From an uncultured Sphingomonas sp. (GTDB lineage Bacteria; Pseudomonadota; Alphaproteobacteria; Sphingomonadales; Sphingomonadaceae), in assembly GCA_913776255.1 (NCBI GenBank), contig CAJYLV010000054.1, positions 1-35,703 on the forward strand: a stretch of 35,703 nucleotides of DNA, written 5' to 3'. The position numbers and the translations under genes are program-made. The first letter of the stretch is position 1. The number at the start of each line of letters is the position of its first letter. The notes beneath the pieces are model-generated. The model ran no database searches and was not told the origin of the DNA. It saw only the letters and a list, made by a program, of their open reading frames with translations. This document shows positions 15,666-23,736 of the stretch, in pieces.

Positions 15666-16028
15666 CTAGGTCAGCTCGGTCACCGCGGCCATGAACCGCG
15701 CCAGCGTGATCGGCTTCGACACATAGGCGTCCGCCCCGGCGGCGCGCAGCCGTTCCTCGTCCTCGCGCCCGGCATAGGCGGTCACCGCCATCACCGGGAT
15801 GTGGCGCAGCGCGTCGTCGGCCTTCAGTTGCAGCAGCAGCTCGTAGCCGGTGACGTGCGGCATCTGGATGTCCATGACGACCAGATCGGGCGCGAAGGCG
15901 CGCGCGCGTTCCACCGCCTCGCGCCCGTCGCGCACCGGCTCCACGACGAAGCCGTGCGCCCGCAGCAGGTCGCTGAACAGCTTCAGATTGAGTTCGTTGT
16001 CCTCGACAACGAGCACCCTTTTTGCCAC
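15666..16028 (-). CDS. divK: DivK-like single-domain response regulator
   Basis: A 120-residue CheY-like receiver with no output domain. Seen: acidic pocket Glu9-Asp10 (VVEDNELN), phospho-acceptor Asp53 (VMDIQMP), Thr83 and Lys105 (VSKPI). The opening RVLVVEDNELNLKLFSDLLRAHG and the HIPVMAVTAYAGREDEERLRAAGADAYVSKPI block closely follow Caulobacter DivK, which passes phosphate signals that control polarity and the CtrA cell-cycle pathway. The start is a GTG at 16028 with GGGAG ten bases ahead; no ATG is available at the right place. It is divergent from DUF3572, the usual divK neighbour in sphingomonads. Confidence 0.88.
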   Translation of the reverse strand: MAKRVLVVEDNELNLKLFSDLLRAHGFVVEPVRDGREAVERARAFAPDLVVMDIQMPHVTGYELLLQLKADDALRHIPVMAVTAYAGREDEERLRAAGADAYVSKPITLARFMAAVTELT

Positions 16029-16062
16029 GCGACGACCACTCCCAACAGGGCGACGATAGATA

Positions 16063-16341
16063 ATGGTGCGCAACGACACAAATTCTGACGATGCCGTGGC
16101 ACGCGCGCTCGATGCCTTGACCTTCGTCCTTAACGATCCGTTACGCGCCGGGCGTTTTCTCGACACGACGGGGCTTACGCCAGACAACCTGCGGGAATGT
16201 CTTACGGATCCATCGACGCTCGCCGCAACGCTCACTTTCCTCGAGGCGCATGAGCCCGATCTGATCGCCTGCGCCGAGGCGACCGGACACAGCCCCGAAT
16301 CGCTGGTGGCGGCGCGCCATGCGCTGGAGCGGGCGCGATGA
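16063..16341 (+). CDS. DUF3572 family protein
   Basis: A 92-residue helical protein: AVARALDALTFVLNDPLRAGRFLDTTGLTPDNLR, then LTFLEAHEPDLIACAEATG, then SLVAARHALE. This is the DUF3572 family of alphaproteobacteria, function unknown and generally found beside divK. Its start is 34 bases from that of divK on the opposite strand, so promoter elements must overlap. It ends in ATGA shared with the HAD gene. Confidence 0.85.
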   Translation: MVRNDTNSDDAVARALDALTFVLNDPLRAGRFLDTTGLTPDNLRECLTDPSTLAATLTFLEAHEPDLIACAEATGHSPESLVAARHALERAR

Positions 16342-16967
16342 CCCGGCCGCTGCTGATCTCCGATTGCGACGAGGTGCTGCTGCACATGGTCCGGCATTTC
16401 GCGGACTGGCTCGGGACGGTGCACGAGGTCGATTTCACGATCGGCAGCTGGGAACTCGCCAAGAGCATGAAGCGCCGCGGCAGCGACACGCCGATGACCC
16501 GCGAGGAGATGTTCGGCTATCTCGGCGGCTTCTTCCCCGACGAGATGCACCGCCAGACGCTGGTGCCCGGCGCCGGCGAGGCGCTGGCGATGCTGGCGGA
16601 GCGCGCCGATATCGTGATCCTCACCAATCTCGAGGATCATTGCCGCACGCACCGCGTCGATCAGCTCGCCGGGCACGGGATCGCGCACCGCGTCGAGTGC
16701 AACCAGGGTGGCAAGGGCGCGCCGGTCGCGCGGCTGGTCGCGGAATATGGCAACCCCGTCACGGTGTTCGTCGACGACCTGCCGCACCATCACGAATCGG
16801 TCGCGGAACACGCGCCGGGCGTGTGGCGGCTGCACATGGTGTCGGAGCCGCAGCTCGCCCCCGGCGTCCCGCCCTCCCCCCACGCGCATGCGCGGATCGA
16901 CGACTGGCCGACCGCGCGGGACTGGATCGCCGCGCGCTTCGAGGACGGCGTACCGGCGGAGGCTTGA
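16338..16967 (+). CDS. HAD-superfamily hydrolase
   Basis: A 209-residue HAD-like protein. Seen: motif I LLISDCDEVL with Asp9 and Asp11 (nucleophile and acid), motif II-like VILTNLEDH, a lysine in NQGGKGAPVARL for motif III, and motif IV VFVDDLPHHHESV with the metal-binding aspartates. The substrate is unknown. Translation is coupled to DUF3572 through an ATGA overlap, which suggests a shared transcript. Confidence 0.87.
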   Translation: MTRPLLISDCDEVLLHMVRHFADWLGTVHEVDFTIGSWELAKSMKRRGSDTPMTREEMFGYLGGFFPDEMHRQTLVPGAGEALAMLAERADIVILTNLEDHCRTHRVDQLAGHGIAHRVECNQGGKGAPVARLVAEYGNPVTVFVDDLPHHHESVAEHAPGVWRLHMVSEPQLAPGVPPSPHAHARIDDWPTARDWIAARFEDGVPAEA

Positions 16968-17000
16968 CCGCGACGGGGGGCAGGCGGCAAGCAACGCGGC

Positions 17001-17471
17001 ATGACCGACCGCATCGATCGCGCTCTCGAAGAGCTGGGCCTCACGCTGCCGCAGGCGGCCGCCCCCGTCGCCGCATACGTCCCCGTCGTCGAGGCGGGCG
17101 GGCTGCTCCACATCTCGGGCCAGTTGCCGTTCAAGGACGGCGCGGTGGTGACCGGTCGGCTCGGCGACGGCGTGTCGCTGGAGGACGGGCAGGATGCGGC
17201 GCAGCGCTGCGCGCTGATGCTCGTCGCGCAGATCAAGGCGCATTGCGGCAATCTCAGCCGCGTGACGCGCGTCGTGAAGCTGGGCGTGTTCGTCAACTCG
17301 ACAGCCGATTTCACCGACCAGCCGAAGGTCGCGAACGGCGCGTCGGAGCTGATGGTCAAATTGTTCGGCGACTCGGGCAAGCACGCGCGCTCGGCGGTGG
17401 GCGTCGCGGCGCTGCCGCTCGGCGCCGCGGTCGAGGTCGATGCGATCGTGGAAGTCGCCTCCGCCCTTTGA
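17001..17471 (+). CDS. RidA family protein (imine/enamine deaminase-like)
   Basis: A 156-residue member of the RidA/YjgF family of trimeric proteins that hydrolyse reactive enamine intermediates. Seen: GLTLPQAAAPVAAYVPVVEAGGLLHISGQLPF, the VVKLGVFVNSTADFTDQPKVANGASELMVKLFG block and GKHARSAVGVAALPLGAAVEVDAIVEV, where the arginine in the last block corresponds to the substrate-binding arginine of RidA. It is longer at the N-terminus than E. coli RidA, typical of the YjgH/Rid4-7-like groups. It follows the HAD gene by 33 bases. Confidence 0.9.
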   Translation: MTDRIDRALEELGLTLPQAAAPVAAYVPVVEAGGLLHISGQLPFKDGAVVTGRLGDGVSLEDGQDAAQRCALMLVAQIKAHCGNLSRVTRVVKLGVFVNSTADFTDQPKVANGASELMVKLFGDSGKHARSAVGVAALPLGAAVEVDAIVEVASAL

Positions 17472-17502
17472 TCGGCGCTTCCGCGACCCTATCTCGCGCG
17501 CG

Positions 17503-18633
17503 ATGACCTCGCTTACCGCGCGCCTGGTGCCCGGCGTCTCCGCCATCTCCGCCGAGCAATGGGATGCGTGCGCCGGCACCGCCAATCCGTTCGTCGGCCA
17601 TGCGTTTCTCAAGGCACTGGAGGGATCGGGCAGCGTCGGCGGGCGCAGCGGCTGGCAACCGGTGCCGATCGTCGTCGATGGCGCGGACGGTGCACCGCTC
17701 GCGATCGCGCCCGCCTATGCCAAGGGGCACAGCCAGGGCGAATATGTCTTCGATCACGGCTGGGCCGATGCGTGGGAGCGTGCCGGCGGCCGCTATTACC
17801 CGAAGCTACAGGTCGCCGCGCCCTTCACCCCCGTTCCCGGCCCGCGGCTGCTGCTGCGCGACCCGGACGCCGCGCCGGCGCTGATCGGCGCGATTGAGGC
17901 GGTGGTGGCGCAGCACGACCTGTCCTCGGCGCACGCGACCTTCGTCACCGCCGAGCAGGTGCCGCTGTTTGCCGCGGCGGGCTGGCTGATCCGCGAGGGA
18001 ACGCAGTTCCACTGGCAGAATGATGGCTATGCCACGTTCGACGACTTCCTCGCCGCGCTCGCCAGCCGCAAGCGCAAGGCGATCCGCAAGGAGCGCGCCG
18101 CGGCAGTCGCGGGGCTGACGATCAGGCACCTGAGCGGCACGGCGATCGGCGAACGTGAGTGGGACGCCTTCTGGCGCTTCTATCAGGACACCGGCAGCCG
18201 CAAATGGGGGCGGCCGTATCTGACGCGCAGCTTCTTCCCGCTGCTGGGCGAGACGCTGGGCGAGCGCGTGCTGCTGATCCTCGCCGAGCGCGACGGGGTG
18301 CCGATCGCGGGGGCGCTCAACCTGATCGGCGCGGATGCGCTCTACGGCCGCTATTGGGGCGCGACCGAGGAGGTGCCGTTCCTGCATTTCGAGCTGTGCT
18401 ATTATCAGGCGATCGACGCGGCGATCGCGCGCGGGCTGGCGCGGGTCGAGGCCGGGGCGCAGGGCGAGCACAAGCTGGCGCGCGGCTATGCGCCGGTGTC
18501 GACCTGGTCGGCGCATTATATCCCCGACCCGAACTTCCGCCGCGCGGTCGCCGACTTCCTCGAACAGGAGCGCGTCGCGGTCGAGGGCGAACAGGCATTC
18601 CTCGGGGAACTGACGCCGTTCCGGCGGGGCTAG
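17503..18633 (+). CDS. GNAT/FemAB-like acyltransferase (COG3146, PF04339)
   Basis: A 376-residue member of the 'peptidogalycan biosynthesis/recognition' family, a double-GNAT fold related to FemAB. Seen: NPFVGHAFLKALEGSGSVGGRSGW near the start, YVFDHGWADAWERAGGRYYPKLQVAAPFTPVPGPRLL in the first half, and SRKWGRPYLTRSFFPLLGE and EHKLARGYAPVSTWSAHYI in the second. The acceptor is not known for most members. ATG 17503 is chosen, since the upstream residues are tail codons of RidA and spacer. Its TAG shares the palindrome CTAG with the TAG of the convergent membrane-protein gene. Confidence 0.88.
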   Translation: MTSLTARLVPGVSAISAEQWDACAGTANPFVGHAFLKALEGSGSVGGRSGWQPVPIVVDGADGAPLAIAPAYAKGHSQGEYVFDHGWADAWERAGGRYYPKLQVAAPFTPVPGPRLLLRDPDAAPALIGAIEAVVAQHDLSSAHATFVTAEQVPLFAAAGWLIREGTQFHWQNDGYATFDDFLAALASRKRKAIRKERAAAVAGLTIRHLSGTAIGEREWDAFWRFYQDTGSRKWGRPYLTRSFFPLLGETLGERVLLILAERDGVPIAGALNLIGADALYGRYWGATEEVPFLHFELCYYQAIDAAIARGLARVEAGAQGEHKLARGYAPVSTWSAHYIPDPNFRRAVADFLEQERVAVEGEQAFLGELTPFRRG

Positions 18634-20333
18634 CGCGCCTGCTCGACCCGCAGCCGCTCCAGCCGCTCCTCCTCGCGTTCGCGACGCTCGCGCAGCGCCT
18701 CCAGCCGCTCGCGCCGGCGCTTGATCCGCTCGATCAGCCAGCGCGGCACGCCCAGTTCCTCGTCGCTCGCCTCCGGCACCACCGCGTCATGGTCGATGCG
18801 CAACAGCACCGACTTGCTGGTCGGCGAGCGCCAGATCGGGATGAGCCCGACCGTGAAGCGCGGATTGTAGGCCGGCGGACGGATCAGCCACACATAATCG
18901 AACGCCTCGCGCGGGAAGCGGGCGAGCGCGTAATTCGCCGGACGCCACCATTCCGCCGGGCATTTCACCGAGGTCACGATCTGCGTCGGATCGTGCGCAT
19001 AGGGCCCGGCGGCGGTGTAACGCGAGGTCAGCAGCTGCGCGCCCGCCATCGACCATTGGTCGTCGGTATAGGCCAGCCGCCGCACCAGCGCGATCGCGGG
19101 CAGATGCTCCAGCCGCGACATCCGCCACGCATTGTGGCAATTATGCCCGACGAAGCTGATCAACCGCGCGCCGACCGGGACGTGCGGCAGCGCCGCCAGC
19201 TCCTCGTCGTAGTCGCGGTCGAATTCGAGATAGCTGATCGTCGTCCCCGCCAGCCGCACGACGAAGAACGCCAGCCCCAGCGCCGCCAGCACCGCGGCAT
19301 GGCGGAAGGTCGTGCCCGGCTTCGGCCGGATCGCGATCACCGCCACCGCGATCATGTACGGCGCCATCCGCATGTCGGCATAGGCCGAGCCGAACACGAT
19401 CCGCGGCAGCACGATATAGACCGCCAGCATGAACAGCGCCGACAGCCCCAGGTGCCGCGAATAGCCGATCCGCGGATCGCGCAGCGCCTTGAACAGCACG
19501 AGGTAGATCACCGCCATGCTGCCGATGTCGAACCACAGCCAGCGGTCGCGCAGCGCCATCACGATCCATGCGATCTTGGTGCGCCAGTAGAAGAAATCGG
19601 CGGTCTGACCGGTAACGTCCGCGCCCGATCGCCATGCGATCATCAGCAGCATCGGCAGCGCGAGCGGCGCGCAGCCGAGCCCGGCGCGGATCAGGCTCTC
19701 GAACCAATGCCCGCTGCCCGCGTCCTTGCGCCGGTCATGCTGGCGGATCAGTTCGCTGGAGAAGGCCAGCACGCCCAGCACGCCCCAGCCGAAGGTGTGC
19801 ACCACCCACAGCACGCACGACAGCGGCACGAACAGCGCGACGCGCAGCCAGATCCGACCGAGCCGCGCCAGCCGCAGCCACAGCGCGAACAGGCACAGTG
19901 CCAGCCCCATCGACAGCGCGAAGTTCACGAACCCGAACTGCACCGGATAGCCATAGGCGAGCGGCAGCGCGAACAGCGCGGTCGCGGGAATCCGCCCATG
20001 CACCTCGCGCGCGATCCACAACAGCCCGGCGACGGTCAGCATCGGGATTGCGATGACGATCAGCTTGACCGCCAGTTCGAGCCCGACCAGCGGCGCGAGC
20101 GGCTCGATCAGCAGGTCGACGCCGAGATTGCCGATCAGCGCCCATTTGAAGGAATACCAGTCGGCCAGCCACGGATGCGCGCCGCGGTCGAGCTGGACGC
20201 GATAGCGCCCCATATGGCCGGGCAGGTCGACGATCGGGGGGATGTCGGGCCACAGCAGCGGGATCGCCGCCGCCAGCACCGCCGCGATCACGAACCATCG
20301 CGTCTGCCACCAGTGAAGCCGGTCGTCCTGCAT
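18630..20333 (-). CDS. Polytopic membrane protein, possible GT-C-type, with charged tail
   Basis: A 567-residue inner-membrane protein with roughly ten hydrophobic segments between residues 12 and 360. It opens WFVIAAVLAAAIPLLWPDIPPIVDLPGHMGRYR, with acidic residues in the first external loop, as GT-C glycosyltransferases have. A soluble part follows (about 370-520), then an arginine- and glutamate-rich helix (RRRERLEALRERREREEERL) that looks like a coiled coil. It is last of a three-gene unit after a GT-C-like protein and an FAD enzyme, starting 10 bases after its upstream neighbour. No certain family; a role in surface glycan synthesis is inferred from the company it keeps. Confidence 0.75.
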   Translation of the reverse strand: MQDDRLHWWQTRWFVIAAVLAAAIPLLWPDIPPIVDLPGHMGRYRVQLDRGAHPWLADWYSFKWALIGNLGVDLLIEPLAPLVGLELAVKLIVIAIPMLTVAGLLWIAREVHGRIPATALFALPLAYGYPVQFGFVNFALSMGLALCLFALWLRLARLGRIWLRVALFVPLSCVLWVVHTFGWGVLGVLAFSSELIRQHDRRKDAGSGHWFESLIRAGLGCAPLALPMLLMIAWRSGADVTGQTADFFYWRTKIAWIVMALRDRWLWFDIGSMAVIYLVLFKALRDPRIGYSRHLGLSALFMLAVYIVLPRIVFGSAYADMRMAPYMIAVAVIAIRPKPGTTFRHAAVLAALGLAFFVVRLAGTTISYLEFDRDYDEELAALPHVPVGARLISFVGHNCHNAWRMSRLEHLPAIALVRRLAYTDDQWSMAGAQLLTSRYTAAGPYAHDPTQIVTSVKCPAEWWRPANYALARFPREAFDYVWLIRPPAYNPRFTVGLIPIWRSPTSKSVLLRIDHDAVVPEASDEELGVPRWLIERIKRRRERLEALRERREREEERLERLRVEQAR

Positions 20334-20343
20334 CCGCGGCGCC

Positions 20344-22080
20344 TTACGGGGCGGAGCGGCCTTCCCGCAAGGGGTCGCTGACGCGCCACACCAGCGCCGG
20401 GCCGCGCACCGGCACCGGTTGCAGCCACGCGAACCGCTCGCCGCGTTCGAGCCGCGCCCACAGCCCGTCGGGCGCGCGGTCGCGATAGGCGATCATTTCC
20501 TGCATCCCCGGGCAGACCGCCAGATAATCGGCGTGCGCGGCGACGATCGCGGCGCGCGCGGCCGCCGGGGGAGCGGTAAAACCGGTGATGACGCGCGCGA
20601 TCGCCGTCGCGGCGCGATGATAGCCCCCCGCCACCGCGCGATGCGGGGTGTCGAGCAGCAACGCCGGGGTCAGGTCGATCGGCGCGAACACGATACCGGG
20701 CGGCAGCGCGCCGAGCACGCGCATGTCGCGCGTGTCGCGACACGGCGCGCGATGGCTGAGCTGCGTCTTCACGGCTTCGTGCCGTGGCACGGCGTTGAGC
20801 GCGGCGGCGGCGAGCGTGCCCGGCGCGGCGAGCGCCAGCGTGGCGAGCGTCGCCGCAACCCGCGGCACCGGGCGGGCGATCGCCCGCGCCCGCCCCAGCA
20901 GCCGCGCCAGCCACACCGCCGCGGCGGGCGCGGCGAGCGCGTTGGCGGTCGCACCGGCGCGGCTGACCAGCAGCGCGGTGGTGGTGGTGGCGACCAGCAG
21001 CAGCGCCATCATCGCCCAGCGCGCGCGCGCCGCGCCCGACGCGTCGTGCCATGCGAGCGCCGCACCGATCAGCCCGGCGAGCGGCAACGCCAGCGTCGCC
21101 GCGGCCCAGACGGGTTGCTGCTCCCAGACGGGTCGGCCTTCGAGCACGCCGAGATACCAGACCTGATAGACGAGCGGCGGCAGCGTCCCGAACGGCCCGG
21201 CCAGACAGGTCGGCGCGAGCTGCAGCAACGTCACCGCCGCCGCCGCCGCGGTCACGCCCAGCGCCGCCAGCCGCGCGATCAGGCCGTGGCGCTCCACAAA
21301 CGCGGCCGCCACTATCCCGGTCGCAGCGACCGCGAGCACCGCCAGCCACGCCGGCGCCATTGCGTCGCAGGCCGGGAGCCAGAACCCCGGCCCGCGGGTC
21401 ACGGCATGAAGAAGGACGGCCGCGCCAGCGAGCGCCAGCATCGTGGTCCGTAGCATCGCGCCGCGCTGCGGCTCGACGACCCACGCCAGCGCCGCGACGC
21501 CGGTGATCGCGGCGGCGACCGGCAGGCCTTCGAGCGAGATCGTCAGCAACGTCGCGAGCGACAGCCCGGTCAGCCATCCGCTGCGCCGGTCCGGCCGCGC
21601 GACCAGCCCGCGGGCGGCGGCGAGCGCCAGCACCGTCTGCCAGCCATGATGATCGATCCTGAGCGGCGACATCTGAAAGGTGAGCGGGATCGCCAGCGCC
21701 GCGGACAGCATCGCCGGCACCACCAGCGCCTCGCCGCCCAGCCGTCGCGCGATCGACGCGATCAGCGCCAGCGCGGCCAGCAACGTCAGCAGCGGCACCG
21801 CCACCACCGCGACCTGCTCCGCGAGCGCCCCGCCCAGCAGCGGGCGCAGCAGCACGATCACTGCGGCGAGCGGCAGGTCGACCAGCCGCGACCAGTGCAT
21901 CGGAAAATCGCCGCCGTTCAGCCGGTGCTGCGCGACGTCGAACCAGCCCTGCCCCGCCAGCCAGTCGCGCACCTCGAGCAGCCGCATCGAATCGTCGGCG
22001 TCAGGCAGCACGCGCGCGACGATCGTGCTCCAGCCCGCAACCAGCAGCACCAGCGCCGCCAGCGCCCAGCCGCCGAGCAC
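20344..22080 (-). CDS. GT-C-like integral membrane glycosyltransferase
   Basis: A 578-residue protein with about twelve membrane segments. Directly after the first segment is PDADDSMRLLEVRDWLAGQGW, which resembles the acidic first external loop (DxD-like) of the STT3/oligosaccharyltransferase-like GT-C group, followed by HRLNGGDFPMHWSRLVDLP and SPLRIDHHGWQ. The C-terminal 100 residues form a soluble domain. GT-C enzymes use lipid-linked sugars on the outer side of the membrane; substrate not known. The start is a GTG at 22080, 31 bases after the FAD gene, with no clear ribosome site, so coupling to the upstream gene is likely. Confidence 0.75.
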   Translation of the reverse strand: MLGGWALAALVLLVAGWSTIVARVLPDADDSMRLLEVRDWLAGQGWFDVAQHRLNGGDFPMHWSRLVDLPLAAVIVLLRPLLGGALAEQVAVVAVPLLTLLAALALIASIARRLGGEALVVPAMLSAALAIPLTFQMSPLRIDHHGWQTVLALAAARGLVARPDRRSGWLTGLSLATLLTISLEGLPVAAAITGVAALAWVVEPQRGAMLRTTMLALAGAAVLLHAVTRGPGFWLPACDAMAPAWLAVLAVAATGIVAAAFVERHGLIARLAALGVTAAAAAVTLLQLAPTCLAGPFGTLPPLVYQVWYLGVLEGRPVWEQQPVWAAATLALPLAGLIGAALAWHDASGAARARWAMMALLLVATTTTALLVSRAGATANALAAPAAAVWLARLLGRARAIARPVPRVAATLATLALAAPGTLAAAALNAVPRHEAVKTQLSHRAPCRDTRDMRVLGALPPGIVFAPIDLTPALLLDTPHRAVAGGYHRAATAIARVITGFTAPPAAARAAIVAAHADYLAVCPGMQEMIAYRDRAPDGLWARLERGERFAWLQPVPVRGPALVWRVSDPLREGRSAP

Positions 22081-22111
22081 GACCGCGGCATGACGACGAT
22101 CGGGCGACAGC

Positions 22112-23626
22112 TTACGCCGCCTTCAGCGCGGTCGGCACCTGCCGCAGGCTGGCGAGCGCCGCGGCCTCCCCCTCGTTGCCGCTCTCGTGATATTCGGCAT
22201 CCTCGTTCACCGCCCACACGTCGTAGACGCGCGCGCCGGCCTGGATGTTGCGGACCGTCAGCATCGCGGTCATCATCGCATGATCCTGATTGTTGTAGCG
22301 ATGCATCCCATTGCGCCCGACGCAGTGCAGCGTCGCGTAGCGGCCCTCGATCTCGCGGCGGAGCATGTCGACGTTCTGCGCATAATCCTCGTCATAGACG
22401 GGATAGGCCTTCTCCTGCCGCACCACGACGCCGCCGGTCACCTGCGCCGGATCGCACAGGCCGAGCGTCGCCATCTCCGCGGTGGCGAGCGCGATCAGCT
22501 GCTGGTCGCTCGACGTCCACAGCCCGTCGCCCTCGAAACAGAAATATTCGAGCCCGACGCAGGCGATCGCCGGATCGGGCACCATCTCGGGCGACCACGA
22601 GCGGAAGTTCTGGATGCGGCCGACCTTCACCTTGGGATCGTGGATGTAGATCCAATTGTCCGGGAACAGCTCGGGCGAACGGATCATCAGCGCGACCGTC
22701 AGGAAGTCGCGATATTTCAGGTTCGACGCCTCGGGCAGCGACGCGGGCAGCGGGTGGATGCGGCTCGCCAGCTCGCGCATCGGCGCCGAGGAGATGACAT
22801 GCGCGGCGTTGAGTGCGACCAGACCGTCGGCGCCGTTGGCGGTGACCGTCCAGCGCCCGGTCGCCTCGCTCAGCCGCAGCTGATGGAGCGCATGGCCCAT
22901 CAGCACCTGCCCGCCGCGCTCGACGATCCGGTCGCGCGCCGCCTCCCACATCATCCCCGGCCCGAGCCGCGGATAGCGGAAGTTCTCCAGCAGCGTCTTG
23001 GCCTGGCCGACGCCGTCATTGGGACGGCGGTTGAGCCCCAGCGAACGCTTGACCCCGTCGACCACCGCGCCCCACAGCGACAGCCCCTTGATTCGCTGCG
23101 CCGCCCAGTCCGCGCTCATCCGGTCGCACGGCATCCCCCACACCTTCTCGGTATAGGTCTTGAAGAAGATCGAATAGAGCTTCCGCCCGAACGCGTTGAC
23201 GGTCCAGTCCTCGAAGCTCTTCACATCGCGCTTCGGGAACAGCTTCGCCTTGGCGAAGCTCGCCATGCACAAGGCCGAGCGCACCACGCCGAGATTGCCG
23301 AGCGCCTCGAACGCGCGCAGCGGATAGCTGTAGAACTTGCCCTCGTAATAGATGCGGCTCATCCGCGGGCGTTCGATGAAATCGTCCGGCAGCAGCTCGT
23401 TCCAGAGGTCGACGACCTCCTTCGAGCGCGAGAAGAAGCGGTGCCCGCCGATGTCGAAGCGGAAGCCGTCATGCTCGACGGTGCGGCTGATCCCGCCGAC
23501 ATACACCGCGTCCTTCTCGAGGATCGCGACCGAATAGCCGGCCTTGCTGAGCAGATAGCCCGCGGTCAGCCCCGCCGGCCCCGCGCCGATGATCGCTACG
23601 TCGACCGTAGTGCCTGACTTCGCCAT
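22112..23626 (-). CDS. FAD/NAD(P)-dependent oxidoreductase, UDP-galactopyranose mutase-like
   Basis: A 504-residue flavoprotein. Seen: the N-terminal dinucleotide loop VAIIGAGPAGLTAGYLLSKAGYSVAILEKD (GAGPAG at 14-19), then GGISRTVEHDGFRFDIGGHRFF, which is the UDP-galactopyranose mutase/protoporphyrinogen-oxidase-like 'GGHxF' block, and a C-terminal GRNGMHRYNNQDHAMMTAM that closes the flavin site. In surface-glycan loci such proteins act on UDP-sugars or lipid carriers; the substrate is not known here. ATG 23626 is used (the GTG just before it is in frame). It is first in the unit with the two membrane proteins. Confidence 0.88.
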   Translation of the reverse strand: MAKSGTTVDVAIIGAGPAGLTAGYLLSKAGYSVAILEKDAVYVGGISRTVEHDGFRFDIGGHRFFSRSKEVVDLWNELLPDDFIERPRMSRIYYEGKFYSYPLRAFEALGNLGVVRSALCMASFAKAKLFPKRDVKSFEDWTVNAFGRKLYSIFFKTYTEKVWGMPCDRMSADWAAQRIKGLSLWGAVVDGVKRSLGLNRRPNDGVGQAKTLLENFRYPRLGPGMMWEAARDRIVERGGQVLMGHALHQLRLSEATGRWTVTANGADGLVALNAAHVISSAPMRELASRIHPLPASLPEASNLKYRDFLTVALMIRSPELFPDNWIYIHDPKVKVGRIQNFRSWSPEMVPDPAIACVGLEYFCFEGDGLWTSSDQQLIALATAEMATLGLCDPAQVTGGVVVRQEKAYPVYDEDYAQNVDMLRREIEGRYATLHCVGRNGMHRYNNQDHAMMTAMLTVRNIQAGARVYDVWAVNEDAEYHESGNEGEAAALASLRQVPTALKAA

Positions 23627-23736
23627 CACGCCTGTTCCGCTTGCAGTGGATGAGGACGCAATGAAGGAAAGTGGTTGAGGCGTAGTTAACGCCGGATGGT
23701 GGCACAGCCCTGCGCTCCTGTTCTATAGCCCGCCGG

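Noticed and set aside
15666..17612. 648-codon frame that contains the divK-like protein at its end
   Set aside because: Only the last 120 codons form a receiver domain; the rest runs antisense to DUF3572, HAD and RidA genes.
18159..20381. 740-codon plus-strand frame across the acyltransferase end and the membrane-protein gene
   Set aside because: Out of frame with the acyltransferase and antisense to a membrane protein with clear hydrophobic segments.
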